Below, piece after piece: positions 8,401 through 17,859 of a stretch of 64,000 bases of DNA. Numbering within the stretch: position 1 is the first letter of the stretch; each line of letters begins with the position of its first letter. The notes under the pieces are model-generated. The model was not told where the DNA came from. It did no database searches and worked only from the letters and a program-made list of their open reading frames with translations. This DNA comes from Oligoflexia bacterium (GTDB lineage: Bacteria > Bdellovibrionota > Bdellovibrionia > JABDDW01), in contig JAWXAT010000008.1 in NCBI GenBank assembly GCA_034439615.1, positions 36,620 to 100,619 on the forward strand. Reading direction: 5' to 3'. Position numbers and translations under genes: made by a program.

Positions 8401-9542
8401 TGAAGGTGTATGCGTTGGTTTTAGCATCATTGCTGGTATTTTCGGCGCAAGCCGAGGTGCTCCCGACGTTTCAAACACTCAAAGATAATTTATCAAAGGA
8501 GAAAAAACTTCTAGTTGATTCGGAAGTAAAAAAGCGCGGCATATTGGGCGCGCTCTATGAAATTAATAAAAACATTACTAAACTAAGCGGTGATATTAAT
8601 AATATTGAAACGCAAATGAAGAATTCTCAAAAAACAATTGAGAGTTATGCAAAAACAATCGTTCGAATTGACGGTACTAAAAGTACACAAAAAAAATTGC
8701 TGCGCGAGAGACTTCGAGCGCTGTATAAAATGGGTTTCAAGGGTTACACTGAAGTATTACTTTCGAGTCAAACTAGTGGCGAGTTTGCGCGTAATTTAAA
8801 GTTCTTGAAAATTGTTACTCAGAGAGATGCACGTCTTATTCAAAATTATAGAGCAACTCTAGAGCAATTATCAAAAGAGCAAAATAAACTTCGATCACAG
8901 GTAAAGGTGTTTGCTCAATTTCAAACCCAACTTAATCAAGAAAAACAAAAAATTTCCTCACATAAAGATCAACAATTATTTTTATTATCGCAAATCGAAA
9001 AAGATCGTGAAAGTCATCTGCTGGCGATTAAAGAGTGGCGCGAAGCTGGGCAAAAGCTTGAAGCGCAGTTAACTAAAATCGGTGTTCATCACAATGCTTT
9101 TAGAGAAATTGCGCGTGCTAGTATTTTTGAACAAAAGGGTAATCTAAAACCACCAGTCATTAGAGAAATTGTTCAGAAGTATGGCATTATGATCAATTCA
9201 AGATTTGACACAAAAATCTTTCATAAAGGTTTATTCTTTGCAGCTCAAGTGGGAGATAAAGTTTCTGCTACTTTTTGGGGTAAAGTCGCATTTTCCGGAT
9301 GGATTAACGGCTATGGTGAAACCATTATTATCGACCACGGTGATCACTACTATTCGCTTTATGCTCACAACTCACGCTTAGATAAAAGATCGGGTGATTC
9401 TGTAGCCACTGGTGAAGTCATCGCTCTTGCTGGTGACACAGGTAGTCTCAGGGGCCCAGGCCTCTATATGGAGATTCGTCATTTCAGTGAGAGTCTAGAT
9501 CCATTACCTTGGCTTGATTTGCGTAATCCAAGACGTCTATAA
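8400..9542 (+). CDS. EnvC-like murein hydrolase activator
   Basis: 380 residues from the ATG at 8400 that overlaps the ftsX stop. A longer frame reaches back to 8283 but lies inside ftsX. The signal peptide is MKVYALVLASLLVFSAQA. Long coiled coils occupy about 20-250 and a LytM/M23-like domain about 285-375. The metal ligands are degenerate: the first site reads HKGLFF where active enzymes have HxG(x)D, and the usual LHFE.R motif reads LYMEIRH. This agrees with EnvC-type proteins, which activate amidases rather than cut peptidoglycan. The FtsEX neighbours support this role. Confidence 0.88.
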   Translation: MKVYALVLASLLVFSAQAEVLPTFQTLKDNLSKEKKLLVDSEVKKRGILGALYEINKNITKLSGDINNIETQMKNSQKTIESYAKTIVRIDGTKSTQKKLLRERLRALYKMGFKGYTEVLLSSQTSGEFARNLKFLKIVTQRDARLIQNYRATLEQLSKEQNKLRSQVKVFAQFQTQLNQEKQKISSHKDQQLFLLSQIEKDRESHLLAIKEWREAGQKLEAQLTKIGVHHNAFREIARASIFEQKGNLKPPVIREIVQKYGIMINSRFDTKIFHKGLFFAAQVGDKVSATFWGKVAFSGWINGYGETIIIDHGDHYYSLYAHNSRLDKRSGDSVATGEVIALAGDTGSLRGPGLYMEIRHFSESLDPLPWLDLRNPRRL

Positions 9543-9585
9543 TTAATGAATACAAACGAGTGCAGCACCTTCGGGGGAGTCACAA

Positions 9586-11166
9586 ATGAAATCACCTAAT
9601 AAATTACTCACAACCCTTTTATTTGTTATGACGTTGATCATTTTGGGTGCAACATTTGGCGCGCTTACAAAATCTGCTCTCGCAATTACAAAAGATCGCT
9701 ACGGAGATTTGCAACTCTTTACAAAAGTTTTAAATCTTGTTGAACAACATTATGTAGAAGAGGTAGATACCAAAAAATTAATTTACGGTGGAATCAAAGG
9801 AATGCTTGCAAGCCTTGACCCACATACAAATTTTTTACCACCTGACATTTTTAAAGAATTTAAAGTCGAAACCACCGGTGAGTTTGGTGGTCTGGGAATA
9901 GAAATCAGCGTTCAAGATGATGTCCTCACCGTTATGAGCCCCATTGAGGACACACCTGCGTGGAAAGTTGGAGTTAAAGCGGGAGATAAAATCGTAGAGA
10001 TCGATGGCAAAAGTACTAAAGGCATCAGCCTCGCAGAAGCAGTTAATAAAATGCGTGGTAAAAAAGGAAGTCCTGTTACCATTACAGTTTGGCGTGAGGG
10101 TTTTGATAAACCTAAAAAATTCACGATGGAACGAGAAATCATCAAAGTTAAATCTATTAAATACACAGACATGGGTGATGGTTTTGGTTATGTTCGCATC
10201 ACAAGTTTTATAGAGCGCACAGGCGAAGATCTTGAAAATGTAAACAACAATCATGAAAAAAAGCACGGTAAATTGAGAGGCTTAATTTTAGACTTGCGCA
10301 ATAATGCTGGGGGTCTTTTAGATCAGGCAATTCGTGTGAGTAATCAATTTCTTAACGATGGTATTATTGTAAGTACCATTGGGCGTAATAAAAAAGATAA
10401 AGATGTTGTTTATGCCAAAAAAGATGGAGCGCGCATTGATTTTCCTGCAATTGTTTTAATCAATGAATACTCAGCTTCTGCCTCTGAAATTGTGGCGGGT
10501 GCACTACAAGATCACAAACGTGCTGCAATCATGGGTACACGCAGTTTCGGAAAAGGAAGTGTTCAATCCGTCGTAGAACTTGGCGATGGCGCTGGCCTTA
10601 AGCTTACGGTAGCTCGCTACTACACTCCCAAGGGGCGAAGTATTCAAGCTCTCGGTATTGAACCTGATATCCATGTTGACCCTGTTGATTCCGCTGCTTA
10701 CGAAAAAGCAATTATCCATAAAAAATTCATGCGTGAATCTGATATCGAAGGCCATCTCGTGGGTGACAATGAGTCGCCCAAAAAAGATGAGAAAAAAGAT
10801 GAGAAAAAAAGCGAAGATACTTTTATGTTTTGGAAGAAAAAAGATAAAGACGCCAAAAAAGATGAAGAAGATGATTCAAAGCTTTCACCGGTTGAGCGTT
10901 TGACCAAAAAAGATTTTCAAGTTTTTCAGGCATTGAATTACTTAAAGGCTTGGACTGTGTTTAAAGATATGGGAATCGCAGGAACTACAGCTCCTGCGAA
11001 GTCAGCAACACCAGCGGTAACAACTCCAGCTGCATCTTCTCCCGCAGTAACAACTCCAGTTGATAAACCTGCGAAGAAGAAAAAAGACAAACCAGCGGCA
11101 AAGTTACCTGAAAAGCCAACAGTGCCAGCCGCACCAGCGCCGGCAGCTTCGCCTTTGAAGAAATAG
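9586..11166 (+). CDS. ctpA: CtpA/Prc-type S41 carboxy-terminal processing protease
   Basis: 526 residues behind a strong Shine-Dalgarno (CGGGGGAG). There is an N-terminal signal or anchor (about 8-33), a PDZ domain (about 95-180) and an S41 protease domain. The nucleophile lies in SASASE at 296-301 and the general-base Lys is Lys323 in FGKGSV. It is a periplasmic Ser-Lys protease that cleaves C-termini of envelope proteins, often peptidoglycan hydrolases, which suits its place after ftsEX-envC. The C-terminal 135 residues are unusual: Lys/Asp/Glu-rich repeats and then a Pro/Ala/Thr tail, both low complexity. Confidence 0.92.
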   Translation: MKSPNKLLTTLLFVMTLIILGATFGALTKSALAITKDRYGDLQLFTKVLNLVEQHYVEEVDTKKLIYGGIKGMLASLDPHTNFLPPDIFKEFKVETTGEFGGLGIEISVQDDVLTVMSPIEDTPAWKVGVKAGDKIVEIDGKSTKGISLAEAVNKMRGKKGSPVTITVWREGFDKPKKFTMEREIIKVKSIKYTDMGDGFGYVRITSFIERTGEDLENVNNNHEKKHGKLRGLILDLRNNAGGLLDQAIRVSNQFLNDGIIVSTIGRNKKDKDVVYAKKDGARIDFPAIVLINEYSASASEIVAGALQDHKRAAIMGTRSFGKGSVQSVVELGDGAGLKLTVARYYTPKGRSIQALGIEPDIHVDPVDSAAYEKAIIHKKFMRESDIEGHLVGDNESPKKDEKKDEKKSEDTFMFWKKKDKDAKKDEEDDSKLSPVERLTKKDFQVFQALNYLKAWTVFKDMGIAGTTAPAKSATPAVTTPAASSPAVTTPVDKPAKKKKDKPAAKLPEKPTVPAAPAPAASPLKK

Positions 11167-11185
11167 CAGCAAAAACAGTAATAAT

Positions 11186-12505
11186 TTATTGTTGCTCGTT
11201 ATCTATTTTTTTAAGCTTCTCTTTGGGAACTTCTTTGATCTTGGCTTTTTCAGTCAAAAACACCATGACTTTTTCTTCAGTCATTTGAAAGCGCAAGCGA
11301 GAGCTATTCTCAGGTTTTGAGTAAAATGCACGAATCTTTTCTATCTCAATGCCGCTTTGCTTGGTGTATTCGGTAAGCTTAGCTTCGTATTCTTCAGCTG
11401 AAGACATGAGATTTTCTTGACGTGCGATGGTGCTGATTAAAAGACTTGAGCGAATGACGAACTCTGCAGATTTATCAAAATCAGCGTCCCATTTTTCTTT
11501 GTACTCATTGAATTGCTCTGCAGACATGCCCTGATTTTCCATGCGGTTACGGATATCGTCGATAAGCACTGCTTTTTGCTGAGCCACCATAGATTTTGGA
11601 ACTTCAAAATTATTTTTTTCAACCAGAGCATGCAAGAGTCTGTTTTTAAGATCGTCTTTAACTCGCTTTTCTTCTCGTGACTCAACGTCTTTTTTAATTT
11701 CTTCGCGTAACTGTGCAATAGAATCATGACCAATTGTTTTTGCGAACTCTTCGTCAAGTACGGGCAAAACCTTCTTTTTGATTTCTTTTAAAGTAACTAA
11801 AAATTCCACATTTTTGCCGGCAATTTCTTTTGCATGATAATCTTCAGGGAATTTAAGGTTCAAAGTTTTATTTTGGCCAGAGGTCATTCCAATAACACCT
11901 TCTTCGAATCCTGGAATAAATTGATTTGCACCTAACTCCAGCATGTGTTCTTGGCCTGAACCGCCTGGCAAGTCGCGTCCGTCGAGTTTGCCATGAAAAT
12001 CAATAATCGCCACATCACCTAATTGAGCTGCGCGCAATTCGATTAATGGAACCATACTGGCTTTACTCTTACGAATATCTTCAATAATTTGCTCAACAAC
12101 TTCAGGTTTGATTTCTAGTTTTTCTTTTTCAACATCAAGGCCTGTATATTGTTTTAATACAACATCGGGGCGCACTTCAAAGGTGGCTGAAAATTTAAGT
12201 GGCTCGCCTTCTTTAAAACCTTGAAATTCAATTTCTGGACGATTTACAGGATCTAATTCATGTTGATCTAAAGCTTTTCCGTAATGGTCTTGAATTATTT
12301 GAGAAACAACATCGTTTTCGACTTTTGATCTGTACTCAGCTTTAACTAATGACATGGGGGCTTTGCCCGGTCGAAAGCCTTTAAAAGAAGCAGCGCGCTG
12401 CACCTCTTGGTATTGTTTTTCAAATGCTTTTGTGACGACTTCTAAAGGAACTTCGACACTTAAACGACGGGAAAGGCCAGACAACTTTTGTACTTCAGAT
12501 TTCAT
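11186..12505 (-). CDS. tig: Trigger factor, ribosome-associated chaperone and PPIase
   Basis: 439 residues. The N-terminal ribosome-binding domain carries the signature FKGFRPGKAP at about 38-48. An FKBP-type PPIase domain follows (about 150-250, including the LELGANQFIPGFEEGVIGM pattern), then a helical C-terminal chaperone domain. It shields nascent chains leaving the ribosome. It converges on ctpA and diverges from the first ArsA-like gene. In many bacteria tig precedes clpPX. Here it is separated from clpP by about 9 kb. Confidence 0.95.
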   Translation of the reverse strand: MKSEVQKLSGLSRRLSVEVPLEVVTKAFEKQYQEVQRAASFKGFRPGKAPMSLVKAEYRSKVENDVVSQIIQDHYGKALDQHELDPVNRPEIEFQGFKEGEPLKFSATFEVRPDVVLKQYTGLDVEKEKLEIKPEVVEQIIEDIRKSKASMVPLIELRAAQLGDVAIIDFHGKLDGRDLPGGSGQEHMLELGANQFIPGFEEGVIGMTSGQNKTLNLKFPEDYHAKEIAGKNVEFLVTLKEIKKKVLPVLDEEFAKTIGHDSIAQLREEIKKDVESREEKRVKDDLKNRLLHALVEKNNFEVPKSMVAQQKAVLIDDIRNRMENQGMSAEQFNEYKEKWDADFDKSAEFVIRSSLLISTIARQENLMSSAEEYEAKLTEYTKQSGIEIEKIRAFYSKPENSSRLRFQMTEEKVMVFLTEKAKIKEVPKEKLKKIDNEQQ

Positions 12506-12616
12506 GAATACTCCTCAAAATTTAAAGGACAGAAAATAGGCTAAACCGCCGATAAAATCAAGGAATTAGCTTGTAGCACCCTCAAGGCATTGGGTACTCT
12601 CTCTCATTAGGAATAT

Positions 12617-13525
12617 ATGGACCTTTCATCGCAAAAAATTGTTTTTGTTACAGGTAAGGGCGGCGTGGGTAAGAGCGTCTGTGCTGCCTCGATTGCTTGG
12701 GCTGAAGCCCGAAAAGGCCGTCGTGTTTGTCTCGTAGAACTAGGAAGTCAGAGTTTTTACGAGTCTTTTTTCGAAACTCGCGGCATCAGTTATGAACCCA
12801 GTGAAGTAATTCCCGACGTACACATTGCCCTTTATACGCCCCAAGATTGCCTGCGGGAATATGTTCTTCATTTTCTCAAAGTTCCAAAGCTCTATGATAT
12901 TTTTTTCCAAAACAAAGTGATGAAAGCATTTTTAAACGCGTCACCTGCATTGGCTGAGCTTTCAATTCTGGGCAAACTTACAAGCGATATTCGAGGAATT
13001 TTACCTGATGATTATGACCTCTATGTTGTTGACTGTTATAGTACTGGGCATGCGATGGCTTTGTTTCGTGCGCCCGAGGGGTTAAGTGCGATATTTAAAA
13101 GCGGCCCCTTACATGATCAAGCGCGTGACATAGCACAAGTTTTAAAAAATCCAGAGCAGACACATTATGTTTTGGTAACACTTCCAGAAGAAATGCCAAT
13201 CACTGAAGCTGAAGAGTTTTATTCAATGCTTAAAACAGAGCAGAATGCGCAGATTTCAGTGATTTGTAATAAACTTATTGCTCCCCCCCTTACGCGTAGT
13301 GAGCAAGTGGAGCTTACGAAATCAGTTAAAGATCAAAACATGCATGAGTTTTTGGAATACATTCAGTTCAAAGAAAAAAATCAAGATCAACAACTCGCAC
13401 GTTTAGCAAAACTCTCGACTGAATATTATGGAGTTCCATTGATTCTAGATTCTTTAAGCAGTCAAGATTGCATTGCACATTTTGCAACCCATTTGGAGAA
13501 GCCGTGGATTTTGACGAACTCTTAA
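12617..13525 (+). CDS. ArsA-family ATPase, first of a tandem pair
   Basis: 302 residues with a deviant Walker A (GKGGVGKS, residues 13-20) and an acidic stretch DDYDLYVVDCYSTGHAMALF corresponding to the switch II region. It belongs to the ArsA/Get3 branch of SIMIBI ATPases. It lacks the Cys-containing metalloid site typical of true ArsA, and no ars genes are nearby, so arsenic export is unlikely. It overlaps the next ArsA-like gene, and the two probably form a heterodimer. In predatory Bdellovibrionota and Myxococcota such pairs are known, but their role is unclear. Confidence 0.8.
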   Translation: MDLSSQKIVFVTGKGGVGKSVCAASIAWAEARKGRRVCLVELGSQSFYESFFETRGISYEPSEVIPDVHIALYTPQDCLREYVLHFLKVPKLYDIFFQNKVMKAFLNASPALAELSILGKLTSDIRGILPDDYDLYVVDCYSTGHAMALFRAPEGLSAIFKSGPLHDQARDIAQVLKNPEQTHYVLVTLPEEMPITEAEEFYSMLKTEQNAQISVICNKLIAPPLTRSEQVELTKSVKDQNMHEFLEYIQFKEKNQDQQLARLAKLSTEYYGVPLILDSLSSQDCIAHFATHLEKPWILTNS

Positions 13526-14616
13526 AATCAAAGAAAGTTTTGATTTGTTGTGGCTCAGGTGGAGTTGGCAAGACAACTTTGTCTGCTGCATTGGGTGTGC
13601 GTGGAGCAGAACTTGGTTTGAAAGTAATGGTCCTAACGATTGATCCGGCAAGACGTCTTGCAACTTCTTTGGGCTTAAAAAATCTTAACGAAGAAGTTCA
13701 AGTTGCCCCGGGGCAATTTAAAGGTGAGCTGTATGGAAGTCAGCTTGATGTTAAAAAAATATTTGACGATTTCATTATAAAGTTGGCTCCGAACCCTGAG
13801 GTTTCAGAACGTGTTTTAAAAAATACGATATACAAGCAGTTATCCACAGCACTTAATGGCTCACAAGAATACACGGCCCTTGAAAAACTTTTGCAAGTAG
13901 TGAGTTCCGGAAAATACGATCTTGTTATTCTCGACACTCCACCAACAAAACACGCCATTGATTTTTTAAATGCGCCTGTGAAGATTCACACACTTTTTCA
14001 AGATTCAATTATTAAGTGGTTTTTAATGCCTTTTACAACACTTGATAAGATGAGTCTGGGCCTCATGAACCGTGGTACAAAAGCTGCCTTTAAGGTTTTT
14101 GAAAATATAGCTGGTACTGAGTTTTTGTTAAACCTTACAGAATTTTTTGCGAGCATTCGTGATTGGCAAAAACTTCTTCGCGACCGCACTGCTGAAGTTC
14201 ACAGGCTTCTGACTTCGGGTACTACTGGTTTTGTTTTGGTAACTGGGTTTAATGCTGTAAAAATTGAAGAAGCACGTTTTTTTGAACGCAGTCTTAAAAA
14301 AGGCGGCTATCTTTTGTCTGCCATTGTCGTCAATCGAGCGTTCCCACTTTGGGGCCGACATGAAATCGTGCATGACGATGCGAAAAAAGAGATGATCAAT
14401 ACGCCACAGTATTTGAAACTTCGAGAGTACTACGAAAAACTTCATGAATTTTATCTCAGTCAACAAGAGGCGTTTAAGAATTTTGCTGGCGAACATCGCC
14501 AAAACGTAATTTTTAGTCGCCTTCCAGATATCGACCAAGATGTTCATGATATTGAAAGTTTAAAAACTTTAGCAAAGCGTTTTGATAATGCGCATCTTGA
14601 AGAGGCTTGGCGATGA
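13504..14616 (+). CDS. ArsA-family ATPase, second of a tandem pair
   Basis: About 370 residues from the GTG at 13504, chosen because GGAG lies 5 bp upstream. An ATG at 13468 would lengthen it inside the previous gene. Motifs are the deviant Walker A GSGGVGKTT (17-25), TIDPARRLATSLGL after it as in ArsA, and YDLVILDTPPTKHAIDFL (switch II). The C-terminal region has the DIDQDVHDIESL pattern of the family. It overlaps the first ATPase gene by 22 bp and the TPR lipoprotein gene by 4 bp, so it is part of one operon. The target protein is unknown. Confidence 0.82.
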   Translation: MDFDELLKSKKVLICCGSGGVGKTTLSAALGVRGAELGLKVMVLTIDPARRLATSLGLKNLNEEVQVAPGQFKGELYGSQLDVKKIFDDFIIKLAPNPEVSERVLKNTIYKQLSTALNGSQEYTALEKLLQVVSSGKYDLVILDTPPTKHAIDFLNAPVKIHTLFQDSIIKWFLMPFTTLDKMSLGLMNRGTKAAFKVFENIAGTEFLLNLTEFFASIRDWQKLLRDRTAEVHRLLTSGTTGFVLVTGFNAVKIEEARFFERSLKKGGYLLSAIVVNRAFPLWGRHEIVHDDAKKEMINTPQYLKLREYYEKLHEFYLSQQEAFKNFAGEHRQNVIFSRLPDIDQDVHDIESLKTLAKRFDNAHLEEAWR

Positions 14617-15686
14617 GAAATATTTTACTGCTCTTAGTGGCAATACTTTTAAGTGCTTGTGCCGTTAAAACGATGCGAGATGAACCCGCGGCTCCTAAAG
14701 AGAAAGCGCTTTATGAACAGGGTTTAAAAGCGCTTGTTAAAAAAGATTATTCAACCGCTACAAATAAATTTAATCAGTTGCTCAATGATTTTCCTTCAAC
14801 ACGTTGGCTATCGGGTGCTTATTATAATTTAGGTTTGGCCTATGAGGGGCAGACAAAGCATGCCGAAGCTGCTGAGAAATATAAAAAAGTAATCGAATTT
14901 TACCAAGGTGTTCATACCCGTGATGAAGCAGATGCCTTGTATCGGTTATCGATTTGTTATGAATATATAGGTGATGATACAAAAATGGTATTAACACTTC
15001 TAGAACTTGATACTCATTCTGAGTTTCTCAATCGAAACACGGGAAATGTCGAGTTGCCCGCTCGTTTAGCGGCGGCTTATGCTCGTATGGGAAATTTAGC
15101 TGAAGCTAAAGTTTATTACTCGCGTGCGGAATTAGGTTTAAAAAAACTACGGCGTGTTCGCTTGACAGAAGACACGCTGGTTTGGCTTCCTAAAACTCTT
15201 TACAGCATGGGAAAACTTGCTCCTTTGAGATCTGATTTTACCGACGAAGATTTTAAAAACTATGTTGGTACAATAGAGCGTTCGCAATCTTGGCTTTTAC
15301 GCGCATCAGAGCTTGGTGGCAATGAATGGTCAAAAAAAGCAGCCGCAGAATTAACCACGGGTTATAACGATGCGTGGAACTTCATCGCGAATTTTCCTGT
15401 TCCTGATGGTTCAGATAAACTTCAGGCGCTAAAGATTCAGCAGCAAAAACAAAAAAGTATGTCTGAGGCACTCGATCGCGTTCTTGATAAAATAAAGGTT
15501 GAGCGTTTGCCATCAACGCAATTAGAACCCGAGTTGCCTCAAGTAACTGAAATATTTAAAACAGTAGCTTTAGTTCAAAAACAAGTTGATGCGACAATTC
15601 AAGCTCGCGATGTACAAGATCAAAAAACGTATGAAGCTCATAAGCGCGAAGGGCTTAAGCGCAGCATAAAGCCAATCGGACAATGA
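14613..15686 (+). CDS. TPR-containing lipoprotein
   Basis: About 357 residues from the ATG at 14613, which overlaps the ArsA-like stop by 4 bp. The N-terminus MRNILLLLVAILLSACAV is a lipoprotein signal with Cys16. At least four TPR-like helical repeats follow at about 30-165 (FPSTRWLSGAYYNLGLAYEG is the second), then a long helical region with Gln/Lys-rich segments. The N-terminal part is BamD/YfgC-like, but the protein is longer and no BamD signature is certain. It is probably a periplasmic scaffold tethered to the membrane. Confidence 0.7.
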   Translation: MRNILLLLVAILLSACAVKTMRDEPAAPKEKALYEQGLKALVKKDYSTATNKFNQLLNDFPSTRWLSGAYYNLGLAYEGQTKHAEAAEKYKKVIEFYQGVHTRDEADALYRLSICYEYIGDDTKMVLTLLELDTHSEFLNRNTGNVELPARLAAAYARMGNLAEAKVYYSRAELGLKKLRRVRLTEDTLVWLPKTLYSMGKLAPLRSDFTDEDFKNYVGTIERSQSWLLRASELGGNEWSKKAAAELTTGYNDAWNFIANFPVPDGSDKLQALKIQQQKQKSMSEALDRVLDKIKVERLPSTQLEPELPQVTEIFKTVALVQKQVDATIQARDVQDQKTYEAHKREGLKRSIKPIGQ

Positions 15687-16429
15687 TTAGTCTCAGTCGC
15701 GGGTTCACAAATTATTTTTCTGGTTTAAAATTTTGGATGAATACACGTTCGCTCTTGGGTTTGTCGTTATTTCCGATGATCATAAATATTATTTTATTTG
15801 CTGCGGGTTTTAGTTTTGCAATTACAAAAATTCCAGAAGCTGTGGCTTATGTGGTGCAAAAGCCTGAGCTTTGGTACCAATATGTACTTTATTATATTGT
15901 GCTCATCTTGACAGCTTTGACGTTTTTTATTTTAACTTTGTTTGTCGTGGCAGTAGTTTCCAATTTCATTGCATTTCCATTTAACGACAAATTGGCAGAA
16001 AAAACTCTCACGCTCCATGGCGTTTTAGACTCAAAAAATGAAGGCATCAAAGGTTGGCTTTCAGGAAGTGTAAAAAACTTCACAGCGATGTTTAAAAAAC
16101 TTCTCTTCTTATTAATCGCAGGCTGCATTTTACTTTTTGCGACACTTATTCCCGGGCTTGGTCTGGTTGCCGGTTTGATTGGCGTTTCACTGATCACATT
16201 TGATATTCTCGATTATTCGTTTGATCACTTTCATATGTCATTTCAAGAGCGTATGCACTTTATGCGGGGTAATAAGCTTGAAATCATAGGGTTTACTTTT
16301 GCCATAGGGTTGACGACTGCTATTCCAGTGCTCAATATGTTGATGCTGCCTGGAAGTGTAGTTTCGGGGGCACGATTTGTAGCGCAAATAAAAAAAAGGA
16401 GCCCCTCCATTGAAAGATCTTATTCATAA
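15683..16429 (+). CDS. EI24/CysZ-like integral membrane protein
   Basis: 248 residues with about four to five long hydrophobic helices (25-50, 70-105, 145-175, 205-225) and the characteristic start LSRGFTNYFSGLKFWM...LLGLSLFPMIINIILF of the EI24 family. That family includes CysZ, a sulfate transporter. The neighbouring gene makes gamma-glutamylcysteine from cysteine. A sulfate or sulfur link is therefore possible but unproven. It overlaps the lipoprotein gene by 4 bp and the glutamate-cysteine ligase gene by 20 bp. Confidence 0.72.
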   Translation: MISLSRGFTNYFSGLKFWMNTRSLLGLSLFPMIINIILFAAGFSFAITKIPEAVAYVVQKPELWYQYVLYYIVLILTALTFFILTLFVVAVVSNFIAFPFNDKLAEKTLTLHGVLDSKNEGIKGWLSGSVKNFTAMFKKLLFLLIAGCILLFATLIPGLGLVAGLIGVSLITFDILDYSFDHFHMSFQERMHFMRGNKLEIIGFTFAIGLTTAIPVLNMLMLPGSVVSGARFVAQIKKRSPSIERSYS

Positions 16430-17660
16430 ACGACTCGTCGAAAGACGCGAGCAGGTCGATCAATGGTTTATAGAAAAAAGTAAAGGTTTGGATTTCCCGA
16501 TCTATAGCTCTGTAGATATTCGCGATGCAGGAGTAAAACTTGCCTCAGTCGACGCAAATATTTTTCCGGCAGGTTTCAATAATATCTGCGATGTTGATCA
16601 AGAAAATGCCGTTAAGCTAATAAAAGATTATTTAACAAGCCATTATAAAACATCTAATTTGCAAATCTTGCTTTTAGCAGAAGAACATACGTCTAATAAA
16701 TATTATTGGGAAAATGTAAATGTTTTAAGCCAGTTTTTAGTTGAGGCGGGCAGTACATGTAAGATCGCTGTGCCAAAAGTTTTCACAGGCAGTTTTGATA
16801 TCACTACACCCAAGGGTGTGGTCGTTCATGTTTTTTCAGCCACACGAGACGGTGATTCAGTAAAAGTATCGGGTGATGGTGTCGCAGGTGCAAAAAGTTT
16901 TACACCAGATCTTATTGTAAGCAATAATGATTTTAGTGATCCCCATGCAGAGTGGTATGCGGGGCTTAAAGTTCCAATGAATCCTTCTCATGAGCTTGGA
17001 TGGTTTCGTCGCAAAAAGAGCAGTCATTTTACATATTATAATGAGTTGGCCACTGAATTTTCAAAAATCATTGATGTCAATCCATGGACTTTCACCGTTG
17101 AAACAGAACTTGCCGAAGTTGATTTTACGGATCCATCAAGCCTTGATCGTCTCGCTCAAAAAACTCAAATATTTATTGATCGATTAAATGCAAATTGCAA
17201 AGCCAGCGAACATAAATGCAGTGAGCCCGCGATTTTTATAAAAAATAATCGCGGCACATATGGCATGGGAATTTTATCAGTAAGATCTGGTGAGGAGCTC
17301 ATCAGCCTTTCGCAAAAAGAACGTAAAAAAATGGGCTACTCAAAAGGCGGCCAAACTGTTCATGAAGTAATTTTGCAAGAGGGTATTCCAACACAAGTCT
17401 CAGCTGATGGTGACACTGCTGAGCCCGCAATTTATATGGTGGGCAATCAATTAGCAGGTGGTTTTTTACGATCGCACAAACAAAAAGGCCCAATGGAAAA
17501 CCTAAATAGCCCGGGAGCAGTTTTCAAAAGACTTTGTATGTCAGATCTTATGGTGGACGTTGAGGGATCAAAGCTTGAAAACGTCTACGGCTGGATCGCA
17601 AGGCTAAACGCACTAGCAATTGGCCGTGAGGGTCAAGATGTGGGTGCTCGGTACGAATAA
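16410..17660 (+). CDS. gshA: Glutamate-cysteine ligase, ATP-grasp-like type
   Basis: 416 residues. It resembles the third, Thiobacillus-type glutamate-cysteine ligase family (TIGR02049-like), unrelated to E. coli GshA: the pattern IYSSVDIRDAG.KLASVDANIFPAGFNN is typical. It would make gamma-glutamylcysteine, the first step of glutathione synthesis, from glutamate, cysteine and ATP. The TTG start at 16410 is supported by AAGGAG about 8 bp upstream and by the KDLIHKR N-terminus. Loops such as FIKNNRGTYGMGILSV may bind nucleotide. No gshB is in the window. Confidence 0.8.
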   Translation: MKDLIHKRLVERREQVDQWFIEKSKGLDFPIYSSVDIRDAGVKLASVDANIFPAGFNNICDVDQENAVKLIKDYLTSHYKTSNLQILLLAEEHTSNKYYWENVNVLSQFLVEAGSTCKIAVPKVFTGSFDITTPKGVVVHVFSATRDGDSVKVSGDGVAGAKSFTPDLIVSNNDFSDPHAEWYAGLKVPMNPSHELGWFRRKKSSHFTYYNELATEFSKIIDVNPWTFTVETELAEVDFTDPSSLDRLAQKTQIFIDRLNANCKASEHKCSEPAIFIKNNRGTYGMGILSVRSGEELISLSQKERKKMGYSKGGQTVHEVILQEGIPTQVSADGDTAEPAIYMVGNQLAGGFLRSHKQKGPMENLNSPGAVFKRLCMSDLMVDVEGSKLENVYGWIARLNALAIGREGQDVGARYE

Positions 17661-17859
17661 TTTGCCCGCGTAAGGTTTGCGGCATGGGGAGATTTGTAAG
17701 GTGTTGTAAGCTTATGAACTGTCAACTTTTTAGACAGTGCCAAAGGAGGGGAAGCTCTCTCCGGGAAGAGTTAAGGCGCCTGCCAAGGTTACGAACTGTT
17801 GTGTGCAAATGTAGTGCAAACCCCTCAATAACCAAGCCCAGTCTGCCGATCATTAATAT
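17661..17859 (+). ncRNA. Intergenic region with possible structured RNA
   Basis: This 199-bp gap has more potential structure than ordinary spacers. ACTGTC at 17718-17723 pairs with GACAGT at 17733-17738. GAGGGG at 17746-17751 can pair with CCCCTC at 17821-17826 and encloses a smaller CTCT/AGAG hairpin (17755-17758 with 17767-17770). Both TGTGCAAA and AGTGCAAA occur at about 17800-17820. It could be a small RNA or the leader of the GTG-started gene at 17860. I recognise no Rfam family, and there is no clear terminator. Confidence 0.25.

Noticed and set aside
8400..9542. Active M23 endopeptidase
   Set aside because: Key metal ligands are missing, so an EnvC-type activator is a better call.
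12617..14616. Arsenite export ATPases
   Set aside because: No ArsB, ArsR or metalloid-binding Cys cluster is visible.
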